Shown: positions 21,081 through 30,928 of the stretch, in pieces
Numbering within the stretch: the first letter of the stretch is position 1
How the letters are laid out: each line of letters starts with the position of its first letter
Assembly: GCF_014207185.1 (NCBI RefSeq)
Contig: NZ_JACHCP010000001.1
Span: forward strand, 227,512-291,511
Length of the DNA: 64,000 nucleotides
From: Rhodanobacter sp. A1T4
GTDB lineage: Bacteria; Pseudomonadota; Gammaproteobacteria; Xanthomonadales; Rhodanobacteraceae
Direction: 5' to 3'
Translations under genes and position numbers: made by a program
The notes under the pieces: generated by a model
Told to the model about the DNA's origin: nothing
Databases searched by the model: none
Seen by the model: the letters and a program-made list of their open reading frames with translations, nothing else

Positions 21081-21842
21081 TTAGAGCAGACCTTTCTGCT
21101 TCAGCACCGCGACGAGTTCGGCCGCATCCTTCACCATCACGCCCTTGCTGCGTTTGGCGGGCGCGGCGTAGTGCGTGGTCTTCAGATGATCGTGAGCTTC
21201 AACGCCCAGCGACGCGAATTCGATGCTGTCGATCGGTTTGGACTTCGCCTTCATGATGTCGGGTAGCTTGATGAAGCGCGGCTCGTTGAGTCGCAGGTCG
21301 GTGGTGATCACTGCCGGCAGTTCGGCCTCGATCACTTCCAGGCCGGCATCGACTTCGCGAGTAACCGTGACTTTGCCAGTGGCACCGCTCTCAATAGATA
21401 CGTCGATCTTGCCGGCGAAGGTCGCCTGCGGACGGTCCCACAAGGCCGCCAGCATCTGGCCGGTCTGGTTGGCGTCGTCATCGATTGCCTGCTTGCCTAC
21501 GATAAACAGCCCCGGCTGCTCTTTTTCGATCAGCTTCAGAAACACTCGCGCTGCAGTCAGTGGCTGCACGGCATCGGTGGTGACGACGTGGATGGCGCGA
21601 TTGGCACCCATGGCCAGGCCGTTGCGCAGGTGCGCGGTGAGATCGGCTGGGCCGATACCGACCACGATCACTTCTTCGGCGACACCTTTCTCGCGCAGGC
21701 GCAGTGCTTCTTCCAGCGCAATGTCGTCGAACGGGTTGGCCGACAATTTGACGCCATCGGTGACCACGCCGCTGCCATCGGACTTGACCTGAATACGTAC
21801 GTTGTAATCCACGACGCGCTTGTAGCCGACCAGAATTTTCAT
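21081..21842 (-). CDS. etfB: Electron transfer flavoprotein beta subunit
   Basis: EtfB (253 residues), the AMP-binding partner of EtfA. It starts MKILVGYKRVVDYN and carries NPFDDIALEEALRL, VVGIGPADLTAHLRNGLAMGA and VGKQAIDDDANQTGQMLAALW, all classic beta-subunit blocks. The ATG at 21842 follows an AAAGGA ribosome site. A TTG one codon upstream is also open but unlikely to be used. First gene of the etfBA operon; its promoter must lie in the 300-bp region shared with the divergent GT2 gene. Confidence 0.97.
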   Translation of the reverse strand: MKILVGYKRVVDYNVRIQVKSDGSGVVTDGVKLSANPFDDIALEEALRLREKGVAEEVIVVGIGPADLTAHLRNGLAMGANRAIHVVTTDAVQPLTAARVFLKLIEKEQPGLFIVGKQAIDDDANQTGQMLAALWDRPQATFAGKIDVSIESGATGKVTVTREVDAGLEVIEAELPAVITTDLRLNEPRFIKLPDIMKAKSKPIDSIEFASLGVEAHDHLKTTHYAAPAKRSKGVMVKDAAELVAVLKQKGLL

Positions 21843-21845
21843 CAA

Positions 21846-22150
21846 CGATTCCTTTTATTTACGGTATCCGCGAGGTGCCTGCGGCGATCAGACAATGGAC
21901 TATTCTAACCGGAGCTGGAGCCGGAGCCAGATGGGCTCTGTTCTTATTGGATATCACGTTGGATATCACGGGATTCAGATGGCCACCGGGGCGTTTCAGT
22001 ATGATGCGCGAACGGGGTGTGAAACAGGCACAAAATACCCATCGGGTATTGTCATGAGTCATTCTGAGCGATATATGACGCGCTGAGCAGATCGGTGCTG
22101 TGGCGCGATGGCTTGGCGCAGGGTTCCTCTTATCAAACAACGTAGTAACG
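21846..22150. promoter_or_regulatory. Divergent intergenic region between etfB and GT2 gene, with 12-bp tandem repeat
   Basis: About 300 bases separating divergent starts, so it should hold promoters for both directions. The only clear structure is a perfect tandem duplication of ttggatatcacg at 21947-21958 and 21959-21970. Each copy contains the 6-bp palindrome GATATC. No confident -35/-10 pair was found. A regulator site is possible but unproven. Confidence 0.4.
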
Positions 22151-23137
22151 ATGACGCAACCACGCCTTTCCATTGTGATGTGCACATATAACGGAGCCAT
22201 CTACCTCCAGCCTCAGCTCGACAGTTTGCTGATACAGACGTGCCTGCCGGATGAAATCGTGATCAGCGATGACGGTTCCTCCGATGCCAGCATGGACATG
22301 TTGCAGACATTTGCCGAACAGGCTCGTCATCTGGGTGTGGAGATACGCCTGCTGCAGAACGCACAAAATATAGGTTGTGTGGAAAATTTTTCTTTGGCCA
22401 TGCGGCAGGCCAGTGGTGACGTATTGTTTCTTTGTGATCAGGATGATGTCTGGCGTATCGACAAGCTGGCGGTAATGGCGGCGCGTTTCAGCAGCGACCC
22501 GTCTTTGTTATTGCTGCATACCGACGCACGCCTGGTGAATGCCAAGGGTGTTTCCCTGCCTTACTCGCTGTTCGATGCGTTGCAGATGACTCCGGAAGAT
22601 AAACAGGCCATCCACAGTGGTCGTGCGTTCGAGGTTGCCCTGCGTCGGAGCTTTGCCACCGGTGCTACGACGGCCCTGCGTCGCGAGTTGGTTGAGATGG
22701 CGTTACCTGTGGCGCCGGGATGGATTCACGACGAATGGCTGACCGTGGTGGTGGCGGCATCGGGTCGGATGGACTTCATCGACGAGCCGCTTATCGACTA
22801 TCGCCAGCATGCCGGTAACCAGATCGGCATGCGAAAACGCAATCTGGCGAAAAAATGGCATGACTTGGTCCGTTCGCGTGGACGGCTGCTGCGCGCCGAA
22901 GCGAAACGATTGAGGCGGCTAGAGCGCTTCCTGGCAAAAGACGGATCGGAGATGGGGAGCGAACGGGCGGCGCAGGTCAGACACAAACGGGCACATGTGG
23001 AACGGCGCGTGGCAATCGGGCGACTGCCGCGTTGTCAACGTGTACTGCCCATCCTGCGAGAAGTCCGGGCGGGTCTTTATCGGACTTATGGAGTCGATGG
23101 GCGCTCCGCGCTGCGGGATATGCTGCGACGTGGGTAA
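22151..23137 (+). CDS. Family 2 glycosyltransferase (rhamnosyltransferase-like)
   Basis: A 328-residue GT2 enzyme starting MTQPRLSIVMCTYNGA, with DEIVISDDGSSDAS and the donor motif LCDQDDVWRIDK. IHDEWLTVVVAASG follows in the acceptor part. This pattern matches the WbbL/RfbF-like GT2 group that often transfers rhamnose in O-antigen assembly. No transmembrane helix is seen. I prefer ATG 22151 to the GTG 17 codons upstream because the conserved strand begins just after it. The next gene begins 10 bp after its stop, so the pair is probably one operon. The rhamnose assignment is inference. Confidence 0.82.
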   Translation: MTQPRLSIVMCTYNGAIYLQPQLDSLLIQTCLPDEIVISDDGSSDASMDMLQTFAEQARHLGVEIRLLQNAQNIGCVENFSLAMRQASGDVLFLCDQDDVWRIDKLAVMAARFSSDPSLLLLHTDARLVNAKGVSLPYSLFDALQMTPEDKQAIHSGRAFEVALRRSFATGATTALRRELVEMALPVAPGWIHDEWLTVVVAASGRMDFIDEPLIDYRQHAGNQIGMRKRNLAKKWHDLVRSRGRLLRAEAKRLRRLERFLAKDGSEMGSERAAQVRHKRAHVERRVAIGRLPRCQRVLPILREVRAGLYRTYGVDGRSALRDMLRRG

Positions 23138-23147
23138 TTATTCTGCC

Positions 23148-24062
23148 ATGACGGTCTGTGCGGTGATCGTCAGTTATCAGCCGGAGCTGCAGTCCCTGCA
23201 GCAGCTGGTCAGTGCCGTTGCACCGCAGGTCGGCGCGGTGGTGCTGGTCGACAATGCCAGCAATGGTGTCTGGCAACAGGCATTGAGCCAGACTTTGGCC
23301 GCCTGTCGCGGAGCGCTCCTGCGACAGCCGTGCAATGTGGGGCTGGCGGCGGCACAGAATGCGGGCATAGACTGGGCACGCTCGCAGGGCTTTCAGCATG
23401 TCCTGCTGCTGGACCAGGACAGCGAGCCGGGTGAAGGGATGGTGGTGGCATTGCTGATGGCGCTACAGAACCTTTCCTGCGAGAACCTAGTCGGTGCAGT
23501 CGGGCCACGCTTTCATGATCGACGCGAGGATCGGGATGCGCCGTTTGTGCGCATCGGTTTTCCACGCAGTCAAAAGCTGTGGTGCGAAAGCGATAAGCAA
23601 TCCATCGCCTGTGATTTTCTTATCAGCTCGGGTGCGCTGATTCCGATTGAAGTGCTTGATCGCGTCGGTGCGATGGATGCCGGGCTGTTTATCGACAACG
23701 TCGATATGGAGTGGAGTTTTCGCGCCCGGGCCAAAGGCTATGCGCTGTATGGCGTATGTTCGGCCACCATGCATCATCACTTGGGCGATGATCGTCGTGC
23801 GCTGCCGTTTGGCGTGGGGAAAATCGTGGTGCACGGGCCGTCGCGACTGTATTACATGATGCGTAATCGACTGCGGCTGTACGGTATGCGGCACACGCCA
23901 TGGGTGTGGATTGCACAGGATGTACCGCGCGTGCTGGTGAAGCTGTTTCTATTTGGCGTGCTGATCGGACCGCGGTGGCGCAATCTGCGCTTCATGTTGC
24001 GCGGACTTTTGGATGGCTTGCGTGGTCGGCAGGGTGCGTGTCCTGCCGACCTGCTGCGCTGA
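23148..24062 (+). CDS. Family 2 glycosyltransferase, RfbF-type rhamnosyltransferase
   Basis: A 304-residue protein starting MTVCAVIVSYQPEL, with VVLVDNASN, NVGLAAAQNAGIDWA, LLLDQDSEPGEGMV and FIDNVDMEWSFRARAKGY, the typical series for rhamnosyltransferases of O-antigen and rhamnan loci. The ATG at 23148 is 10 bp after the previous stop. A longer frame to 22995 lies inside the upstream gene and is not supported. A basic hydrophobic C-terminus may attach the enzyme to the membrane face. It ends 45 bp from the convergent etf:ubiquinone oxidoreductase gene. Confidence 0.85.
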   Translation: MTVCAVIVSYQPELQSLQQLVSAVAPQVGAVVLVDNASNGVWQQALSQTLAACRGALLRQPCNVGLAAAQNAGIDWARSQGFQHVLLLDQDSEPGEGMVVALLMALQNLSCENLVGAVGPRFHDRREDRDAPFVRIGFPRSQKLWCESDKQSIACDFLISSGALIPIEVLDRVGAMDAGLFIDNVDMEWSFRARAKGYALYGVCSATMHHHLGDDRRALPFGVGKIVVHGPSRLYYMMRNRLRLYGMRHTPWVWIAQDVPRVLVKLFLFGVLIGPRWRNLRFMLRGLLDGLRGRQGACPADLLR

Positions 24063-24107
24063 CGAATCTAATGCCTTGTCGCATTGATCCCGATGTGGCT
24101 GCAGCCA

Positions 24108-25709
24108 CTACATGTTCTGGTAATTCGGCCCCGAGCCGCCTTCCGGCGTGACCCAGTTGATGATCTGGTACGGGTCCTTGATGTCGCAGGTCTTGCAATG
24201 CACGCAGTTGGCGGCGTTGATCTGCAGGCGTTTGCCCGCAGCATCGTCCACGATTTCATAGACGCTGGCCGGGCAGAAGCGCGTGCAGGGGTTGCCGTAT
24301 TCCTCGGCGCACTGGGTGACACATATGGAAGTGTCGGACACATGCAGGTGGATCGGCTGATCCTCGTCGTGCTCGGTCGCAGCGAAGTAGACGCCCGCCA
24401 GACGATCACGCGGCGCCAGCGTTCGTTGCACGTAGTCGCGCTTTGGCTCTTCCTGCGCACCGAGCTTGTGGAGTGAAGACCAGTCGGCCTTGTTCTTCAG
24501 CGTCCACGGCGAGGCACCGTTAAGCACGGTTTCCCATGCGGCATTCATCAGACCGAACCACAGTCCCTTCTTGAAGGCGGGTTTGATGTTGCGGACTTTC
24601 TTCAGCTCGGCCATCACGTCAGAGGCGCGCAGCTTGGCATTGAAGCCGGCCGATTTCAGATCGTTCGCGACCAGATGCTCGGCGGCCAGCATGCCGCTCT
24701 TGATCGCCTGGTGTGTGCCTTTCACTTTAGGCACGTTGAGCAGGCCTGCGGTATCGCCGATCAGCAACGCGCCAGGCATCTCAACGTTTGGCAACGACTG
24801 GTAGCCACCGGTGACGATGGCGCGCGCGCCGGCGGACAGAATTTCGCCGCCGTCCAGCAGTGGCTTCAGCGAAGGATGGTTCTTCCACTGCTGGAACGCT
24901 TCCCACGGTTTGTAATCGGGGTCGCTGTAGTCGAGTCCGCTTACATAGCCGAGGGCTACGCGATCGCCATCCAGGTGGTAGATGAAGCTGCCGCCGTAGG
25001 TATGGCTGTCTGCAGGCCAACCGAAGCTGTGCACGATCTTGCCCGATGTGCCACGGCCGGCAGGCAGCTGCCACAGCTCCTTGATGCCGATGGAATAACC
25101 CTGTGGATCCTTGCCCTTGTCCAGTTCGAAGCGTTTGATCAGTTGTTTGGTCAGGCTGCCACGTGCGCCTTCGGCAAGCACGGTGACCTTGGCCTTGATA
25201 TCGATACCTTGCGTGTACCCGGTCTTGTGCGAACCGTCCTTGGCCACGCCCATGTCGCCGATGCTGACACCGGCGACCGAGCCGTCCTGATTGAAAATGG
25301 TATCGGCAGCAGCAAAGCCGGGAAATACGTCTACGCCCAGCGCTTCGGCCTGTGGCGCCAGCCACGCGCACAGCGCGCCCAGCGACACGATGAAGTTGCC
25401 GTGGTTGCGCATGCCCGGCGGCACCGGCAGCTTGCGGCCGCCTTCCTTGCTGAGTAGCCAGAACTCGTCCTCACCGGCTGGCACGCAGATCGGCGGCGGG
25501 TTATCGCGCCATCCTGGCAGCAATGCATCCAGCGGTTGCGGCTCGATCACCGCGCCGGAAAGAATCTGTGCGCCGATGGTGGAGGCCTTCTCGATCACGC
25601 AGACGGTGATCTCCGGTTTGAGCTGTTTCAGGCGGATCGCGAACGACAGGCCGGCTGGCCCGGCACCGACGACGATCACGTCGTATTCCATCGTCTCGCG
25701 CTCGCTCAT
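24108..25709 (-). CDS. Electron transfer flavoprotein:ubiquinone oxidoreductase
   Basis: ETF-QO (533 residues) passes electrons from reduced ETF to ubiquinone at the inner membrane. The N-terminus has the FAD motif VVGAGPAGLSFAIRL. The middle holds the quinone-binding and membrane-associating region (GVDVFPGFAA, AEGARGSLTKQL). The last ~70 residues carry the 4Fe-4S ligands, including NCVHCKTCDIKDP. The ATG at 25709 is preceded by GGAG; the frame's extension to 25751 is not needed. It lies 2.3 kb from etfBA with two glycosyltransferase genes between, an unusual break of a functionally linked set. Confidence 0.96.
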   Translation of the reverse strand: MSERETMEYDVIVVGAGPAGLSFAIRLKQLKPEITVCVIEKASTIGAQILSGAVIEPQPLDALLPGWRDNPPPICVPAGEDEFWLLSKEGGRKLPVPPGMRNHGNFIVSLGALCAWLAPQAEALGVDVFPGFAAADTIFNQDGSVAGVSIGDMGVAKDGSHKTGYTQGIDIKAKVTVLAEGARGSLTKQLIKRFELDKGKDPQGYSIGIKELWQLPAGRGTSGKIVHSFGWPADSHTYGGSFIYHLDGDRVALGYVSGLDYSDPDYKPWEAFQQWKNHPSLKPLLDGGEILSAGARAIVTGGYQSLPNVEMPGALLIGDTAGLLNVPKVKGTHQAIKSGMLAAEHLVANDLKSAGFNAKLRASDVMAELKKVRNIKPAFKKGLWFGLMNAAWETVLNGASPWTLKNKADWSSLHKLGAQEEPKRDYVQRTLAPRDRLAGVYFAATEHDEDQPIHLHVSDTSICVTQCAEEYGNPCTRFCPASVYEIVDDAAGKRLQINAANCVHCKTCDIKDPYQIINWVTPEGGSGPNYQNM

Positions 25710-25880
25710 GGTTGGCTCCGTTTTTAAAAGAATTTCTACAAGAATGAGCATGGATCGGTTGCAAACCGATTATTCATGGGTATTGTCCGGATTCATGCGT
25801 GGCGCGGCAACGCATACCGCCCAACTTGCAATCTGTTAACCGGTCAACGCGATAATCGGAAGGCATCTCAAGGAGACACC

Positions 25881-27278
25881 ATGAATTCGACGTCGCCGAT
25901 TGCCGATCTCGACTTGCGCCGCGCCACGTTGTGCCAGCTGCTGCATTGGCTGGCGAGCGGGCGAGTACAGGCGCGCGCGCTGTCCGAGGTGTATCTGAGG
26001 GCGATTGAACGGATCAATCCGCAGCTCAATGCCTACGTCGATCTGCGTTCCAGTCTGTTGCAGGATCAGGCGCATATGGCCGATCGCCGTCGTCGTGATG
26101 GCGCGATCGGACGACTCGACGGTATTCCGCTGGCGCTGAAGGACAACTTCGATGTGGCCGGCTGGCCGACTCGTGCCGGTTTGCCCGGAAGGCGCGAGCC
26201 AGTGGAGCATGACGCGCATGTCGTGCAGCGGCTGCGTGCCTCCGGCGCCGTGCTGGTAGGCAGAACCAATATGGATGAAGGTGCGCTGGGTGCGGTGACC
26301 GACAATCCACACTTCGGCGCGACGCAAAATCCGCATCGTCACGGTTATACCGCCGGCGGTTCGTCTGGCGGTGCGGCCGCGGCGGTTGCCGCGGGCCTCG
26401 CCGTGGCGGCGGTGGGCTCGGACAGCCTGGGTTCGATCCGGATTCCGGCCAGTTACTGTGGTGTGTATGCATTGAAGCCGACTCACGGCGAAATCTCCGC
26501 GCGTGGCCTGGTGCCTGCTGCGCGCCGGCTCGATTCCGTTGGCCTGCTGGCACGCAGCGTGGAGGATCTCACCGTGCTGCTGCAGGTGCTGACCGGCTAT
26601 GACGCCGATGACGCGCGTTCGCGCCGGCGACGCGTTGCTTTCGCGCTGCCGGACTGGGAGCCGGGCAATCTGCGCGTTGGCCTGCTGCCTGATCTGGCTG
26701 CCGTTGGCGTGCAGCCGGAGGTGATCGCGGTGTTCGAGGCAGCCATGGCAAAGTTGCCGCATGCGCTGGGTGATCGACGAACGGTGGATTTCGATGACTG
26801 GGATTTTGCCCGTACCCGGCGCGCTGGGCTGTTATTGATGGAAGCAGAAATGCTTGGCACCTTCGCGTCTGATCTAGCCGATACCGAGTACCCGGTATCG
26901 GCTCGCTTTCGCGAGATGCTAGGCTATGCATCTCGCAAGAGTGCCGCCGACTATGCTGCTGCCGATCGCGTACTTGATGCAGCTACGTTAAAGATGCGCC
27001 GACTGTTCGCCCAAGTCGACGTACTGGTCCTGCCGACCACGTCGCAGGGCGCCTTTCCACTCGATGGCCCGGTACCCGATTCGCAGGCCGACCTCACCAG
27101 CTTTGCCAGCCTTGCCGGTTGCCCGGCGGTGAGCCTGCCAATGGGCACCTTGCCCAATGGTTTGCCGATCGGTCTGCAACTGGTCGGTGCGCGTGGCTCG
27201 GATCTGCGTCTGCTGGAACTGGCGTCGGTGTGCGCGGCCACGTTGGATGCCGAGCCAGCGTATCCAGTCATTGCGTGA
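25881..27278 (+). CDS. Amidase-signature family amidase
   Basis: A 465-residue serine amidase with the Ser-cisSer-Lys triad. The Lys lies in GIPLALKDNFDVAGWPTR, and the glycine/serine loop is GYTAGGSSGGAAAAVAAG followed by GSDSLGSIRIPASYCGVYALKPT. AAGGAGA at 25869-25875 lies close before ATG 25881. It resembles GatA and AtzF/AtzE-type amidases, but no gatB or gatC is nearby, so a stand-alone amidase is more likely than a tRNA amidotransferase subunit. The substrate cannot be deduced. It is followed after 49 bp by cysD. Confidence 0.9.
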   Translation: MNSTSPIADLDLRRATLCQLLHWLASGRVQARALSEVYLRAIERINPQLNAYVDLRSSLLQDQAHMADRRRRDGAIGRLDGIPLALKDNFDVAGWPTRAGLPGRREPVEHDAHVVQRLRASGAVLVGRTNMDEGALGAVTDNPHFGATQNPHRHGYTAGGSSGGAAAAVAAGLAVAAVGSDSLGSIRIPASYCGVYALKPTHGEISARGLVPAARRLDSVGLLARSVEDLTVLLQVLTGYDADDARSRRRRVAFALPDWEPGNLRVGLLPDLAAVGVQPEVIAVFEAAMAKLPHALGDRRTVDFDDWDFARTRRAGLLLMEAEMLGTFASDLADTEYPVSARFREMLGYASRKSAADYAAADRVLDAATLKMRRLFAQVDVLVLPTTSQGAFPLDGPVPDSQADLTSFASLAGCPAVSLPMGTLPNGLPIGLQLVGARGSDLRLLELASVCAATLDAEPAYPVIA

Positions 27279-27327
27279 TGATCGCGTAACATAGAGCCCC
27301 TTATGGCGGCTTCCTGCCACTCATTCG

Positions 27328-28251
27328 ATGGCCATGACAACTCAATCCCCGCAGCGGCACTCCCATCTCGATGACCTCGAGGCGGAGAGCATCCATATCT
27401 TTCGCGAGGTGGCGGCAAGCTTCCAGCATCCTGTGATGCTGTATTCCATCGGCAAGGATTCCTCGGTACTTCTGCACCTGCTGCGCAAGGCCTTTTTTCC
27501 GGCGCGACCGCCGATGCCCTTGCTGCACGTGGATACCACCTGGAAATTCCGCGAGATGATCGCGTTCCGCGACGAAGTGGCCGCGGCAGGCGATGTCGAA
27601 GTGCTGGTGCATATCAATGAAGAGGGTGTGCGCCAGGGCATATCACCGCAAACGCATGGCGCTACGGTGCATACCGATGTGATGAAGACGTTGGCACTGA
27701 AACAGGCACTGGATAAATATCGTTTCGATGCCGCCATCGGCGGCGCCCGGCGCGACGAGGAAAAGTCGCGCGCGAAGGAGCGCATCTTTTCCTTCCGCAA
27801 TGCGCAGCACCGCTGGGATCCGAAAAGCCAGCGACCGGAGTTCTGGCACACCTACAACACGCACATCCGCAAAGGCGAAAGCGTGCGCGTATTTCCGCTG
27901 TCGAACTGGACTGAGATGGATGTGTGGCTTTATATCCAGCGCGAGAACATCCCAGTAGTGCCGCTGTACTTCGCCAAGCCGAGGCCGGTGGTCGAACGTG
28001 ATGGTGCATTGATCATGGCCGATGATGATCGCTTCCTTTTGCAGCCAGACGAAACCGTGCAGATGCGTGAGGTGCGTTTCCGCACGCTGGGCTGTTACCC
28101 GCTGACTGGCGCGGTGGAATCGTCGGCGTCGACGTTGGCTGAAATCATTGACGAGATGGCGCGTTCGCGCAGCTCGGAGCGACAAGGGCGGGTGATTGAC
28201 CAGGATCCTTCCGCATCCATGGAGCGAAAGAAGCAGGAGGGCTATTTCTGA
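27328..28251 (+). CDS. cysD: Sulfate adenylyltransferase subunit 2
   Basis: CysD (307 residues) is the catalytic PP-loop subunit of ATP sulfurylase; with CysN it forms adenosine 5'-phosphosulfate from sulfate and ATP. It shows the ATP PP-loop SIGKDSS (residues 40-46), [20 protein letters not shown] and [14 protein letters not shown], and the C-terminal RQGRVID is also typical. Length is normal. Its TGA stop shares its A with the ATG of cysNC (TGATG), so the two are translationally coupled. An alternative ATG two codons in (27334) is possible. No cysHIJ or regulator is adjacent. Confidence 0.97.
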   Translation: MAMTTQSPQRHSHLDDLEAESIHIFREVAASFQHPVMLYSIGKDSSVLLHLLRKAFFPARPPMPLLHVDTTWKFREMIAFRDEVAAAGDVEVLVHINEEGVRQGISPQTHGATVHTDVMKTLALKQALDKYRFDAAIGGARRDEEKSRAKERIFSFRNAQHRWDPKSQRPEFWHTYNTHIRKGESVRVFPLSNWTEMDVWLYIQRENIPVVPLYFAKPRPVVERDGALIMADDDRFLLQPDETVQMREVRFRTLGCYPLTGAVESSASTLAEIIDEMARSRSSERQGRVIDQDPSASMERKKQEGYF

Positions 28252-30176
28252 TGGCGACGGGAACCGTTACGCCAACTGAGGTGTCGGCCTCGAACGCCAA
28301 ACGACTGCTCCGTTTCATAACTTGTGGCAGCGTGGACGATGGCAAGAGCACGCTACTTGGCCGCCTGCTCTACGACGCAGGCATGGTGCCGGAGGATCAA
28401 CTGGCCGTATTGACGCGCGACAGCCGCAAGCTGCACGCGGAGCTGGGCGACAAGCTCGACTTCTCTCTGCTCACCGACGGCCTGGATGCGGAACGTCAGC
28501 AGGGCATCACCATCGACGTGGCATACCGTTATTTTCATACCGCGCGGCGCAGCTTCATTGTGGCCGACTGTCCCGGTCATGAGCAGTACACGCGCAACAT
28601 GGCGACTGGCGCCTCCAACGCGGAGCTGGCAGTAGTGCTGGTAGATGCGCGCAAAGGTTTGCTGACGCAAACGCGCCGGCATACCTATATATGCGGGTTA
28701 CTGGGTATCAGACAGGTGGTGCTGGCGGTCAACAAGATGGATCTGGTCGGTTACGACCAGGCGGTCTACGATGCGATCGCGGACGAATACTGCGTGCTGG
28801 CAAAGGATCTCGGCATCGCTCGTGTGCAGTGCCTGCCGGTGGTCGCGCCAACGGGCGAAAACGTTGGCACGCGGTCTTCCTGCATGACTTGGTATGACGG
28901 CCCGTGTCTTCTTGAGTTGCTCGAGTCGACGGATGCAACGATCGCGCAGGCCGACGATTTCCGCATGCCGGTGCAGTGGGTAAGTCGACCTGACCAATCA
29001 TTTCGCGGCTATGCCGGTACTATCTGCGGCGGTCGTGTGACCTGTGGTGACGAGGTGATAGTGCAGCCCGGCGTGCAGCGCGCACGTATTGAACGCATTG
29101 TCACAGCCAGCGGCGATCTGCTGAGTGCATCCAGCGGTCAGGCCGTCACGCTCTGTCTGGACCGCGAGTTAGATGCCAGCCGTGGTGACGTCATCGCCGC
29201 CGCGCTGCGCCCGGCGCCTGTCGCCGATCAGTTCAACTGCCATCTGTTGTGGATGGGCGATGCCGTTCTGCTGCCCAATCGCACGTATGTGCTGAAGATC
29301 GGCACACGCGAGGTCAATGCCCGTGTGATGTCGATCAAGCACAAAGTGGATGTCAACACGCAGGCGAAACTTGCAGCGCGTCATCTGGAGCTCAACGAGG
29401 TCGGCTACTGCACGATGGGGATGGATGGCGCGATCGCCTTCGAATCCTTTGCGACCAACCCGACGCTCGGTGGATTCATCCTGATCGACCGTCAGAGCAA
29501 TGCCACGGTGGCCTGCGGCATGTTGGACTATGCGCTGGGCCGTTCATCCAACGTGCAATGGCAGCATGTCGATATCGACAAGGTAGTGCGGGGCCGCAGC
29601 AAGGGGCAGCACCCGTTGTGCCTCTGGTTCACCGGTCTTTCCGGTGCCGGCAAATCGACTATTGCGAATCTGGTTGAACGACGCCTGCACGTTCTGGGAT
29701 ATCACACATATCTGCTGGACGGCGACAACGTACGCCACGGCATCAACAAGGATCTGGGTTTTACGCCCGAGGACCGGGTCGAGAACATCCGCCGTATCGC
29801 GGAGGTGGCTCACCTGATGGTGGACGCCGGCCTGATCGTGCTGGTCAGCGTCATCTCGCCCTATCGCAGCGAGCGGCGTTCGGCGCGGGAGTTGTTTGCC
29901 GAAGGTGAGTTCATGGAGGTTTTTGTGGACACGCCGCTGGAGGAGTGTGAGCGCCGTGATGCAAAAGGTCTTTACCAGAAGGCACGCGCTGGCCTGATCC
30001 GTAACTTCACCGGTATCGATGCTCCCTACGAACGGCCAGAATCCCCGGATGTGCATCTGCACTCATCAGGTCAACATGCCGAGCATCTGGCCGAGCAATT
30101 GACCGAACGGCTACTGGCCGGCATTGCAGCGCCTCATGATGTGGTCGACGGCGATACAGAAGAGTCTGCCGAATGA
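28251..30176 (+). CDS. cysNC: Bifunctional sulfate adenylyltransferase subunit 1 / adenylylsulfate kinase
   Basis: A fusion of 641 residues. The CysN part is an elongation-factor-like GTPase with P-loop GSVDDGKST (26-34), [12 protein letters not shown] (G3) and NKMD (G4); it drives APS synthesis by CysD. The CysC part begins near residue 450 with P-loop GLSGAGKST (462-470) and contains [10 protein letters not shown] and [11 protein letters not shown] with the family's phosphorylated-Ser position. It phosphorylates APS to PAPS. The fusion is known in several proteobacteria, including xanthomonads. It overlaps cysD by one base and is followed directly by the AlkB-like gene. Confidence 0.97.
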   Translation: MATGTVTPTEVSASNAKRLLRFITCGSVDDGKSTLLGRLLYDAGMVPEDQLAVLTRDSRKLHAELGDKLDFSLLTDGLDAERQQGITIDVAYRYFHTARRSFIVADCPGHEQYTRNMATGASNAELAVVLVDARKGLLTQTRRHTYICGLLGIRQVVLAVNKMDLVGYDQAVYDAIADEYCVLAKDLGIARVQCLPVVAPTGENVGTRSSCMTWYDGPCLLELLESTDATIAQADDFRMPVQWVSRPDQSFRGYAGTICGGRVTCGDEVIVQPGVQRARIERIVTASGDLLSASSGQAVTLCLDRELDASRGDVIAAALRPAPVADQFNCHLLWMGDAVLLPNRTYVLKIGTREVNARVMSIKHKVDVNTQAKLAARHLELNEVGYCTMGMDGAIAFESFATNPTLGGFILIDRQSNATVACGMLDYALGRSSNVQWQHVDIDKVVRGRSKGQHPLCLWFTGLSGAGKSTIANLVERRLHVLGYHTYLLDGDNVRHGINKDLGFTPEDRVENIRRIAEVAHLMVDAGLIVLVSVISPYRSERRSARELFAEGEFMEVFVDTPLEECERRDAKGLYQKARAGLIRNFTGIDAPYERPESPDVHLHSSGQHAEHLAEQLTERLLAGIAAPHDVVDGDTEESAE

Positions 30177-30192
30177 CAGCCATTCGCCTGCC

Positions 30193-30825
30193 GTGACAGA
30201 TATCTTGAGATCATCCTGGCAACGGATCGATCTGCCGGGTGCTGACGTCAAGCTGTGGCCTTCGTGGCTGCTGCCGCATGAAGCGGACGTGTTGCAGGCC
30301 GATTTGCTGGCGACCGTTCCGTGGGAAATGCACTACATCAAACTGTTCGGTCGCGAGGTCGCTTCGCCACGGCTGAGTTGCTGGATCGGTGATGCGGGCA
30401 CCGGTTACACCTATTCGCGAACGCGCTTCGAGCCACGGCCGTGGCCTGCGTCTGTGATGGCGTTGCGTCGTCATATCGAGGCGGATTGCCGAGCGTCCTT
30501 CAATAGTGTGCTGGCCAACCTCTATCGTGATGGCCGCGACTCGATGGGCTGGCATAGCGATGACGAGCCTGAGCTGGGTGAGCAACCGGTGATCGCCTCA
30601 TTGAGCCTGGGTGTTACCCGATCCTTACGCCTGCGCCGCAAGTTTCCGCGAGGTGTGCAGGCGGAGCCAGGCGACACGCTGAGTCTGCCGTTGTCGCACG
30701 GTAGCCTGCTGCGTATGGCTGGCGATACACAGCGCCTTTATCGCCACGAGGTGCCGAAGACCCGCACGGTAAGCACCGAGCGGATCAACCTTACCTTTCG
30801 ATGGGTGGGTCAGGCGTCCGACTGA
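30193..30825 (+). CDS. AlkB-like 2-oxoglutarate/Fe(II)-dependent dioxygenase
   Basis: A dioxygenase of about 210 residues of the AlkB family, which oxidatively removes alkyl groups from DNA or RNA bases. The iron ligands are H121 and D123 (WHSDDE) and H185 (RHEVPKT); NLYRDGRDSMGW and the final RINLTFR (2-oxoglutarate arginine) match the ALKBH2/3-like branch. I favour the GTG at 30193, 16 bp after the cysNC stop. The frame reaches 30124 but that would overlap cysNC by 53 bases. No ada or other adaptive-response gene is adjacent. Confidence 0.88.
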   Translation: MTDILRSSWQRIDLPGADVKLWPSWLLPHEADVLQADLLATVPWEMHYIKLFGREVASPRLSCWIGDAGTGYTYSRTRFEPRPWPASVMALRRHIEADCRASFNSVLANLYRDGRDSMGWHSDDEPELGEQPVIASLSLGVTRSLRLRRKFPRGVQAEPGDTLSLPLSHGSLLRMAGDTQRLYRHEVPKTRTVSTERINLTFRWVGQASD

Positions 30826-30928
30826 ATCCCGCGTATGAGTGAAGCCAGCAAAGGCCGTGGCACGCTGTCGCTTGGATTGCTCCGACCCGGCGACGATAAT
30901 GGGCGACTTTCCTGCAGGCGACACCGCA

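Noticed and set aside
20218..21084. Long + strand open frame (288 codons) opposite etfA
   Set aside because: etfA on the other strand is strongly conserved; the antisense frame has no recognisable motif and arises from high-GC codon bias.
24095..24108. GTGGCTGCAGCCAC palindrome between a GT2 gene and ETF-QO as terminator
   Set aside because: A perfect 14-bp palindrome, but it has no loop and no T-tract and borders a stop codon, so I could not support it as a terminator.
24675..25457. + strand frame of 260 codons opposite ETF-QO
   Set aside because: Shadow of a strongly conserved gene; no independent evidence.
25881..27278. GatA subunit of glutamyl-tRNA amidotransferase
   Set aside because: The amidase triad is shared by many enzymes and no gatB or gatC is adjacent, so a stand-alone amidase is the safer call.
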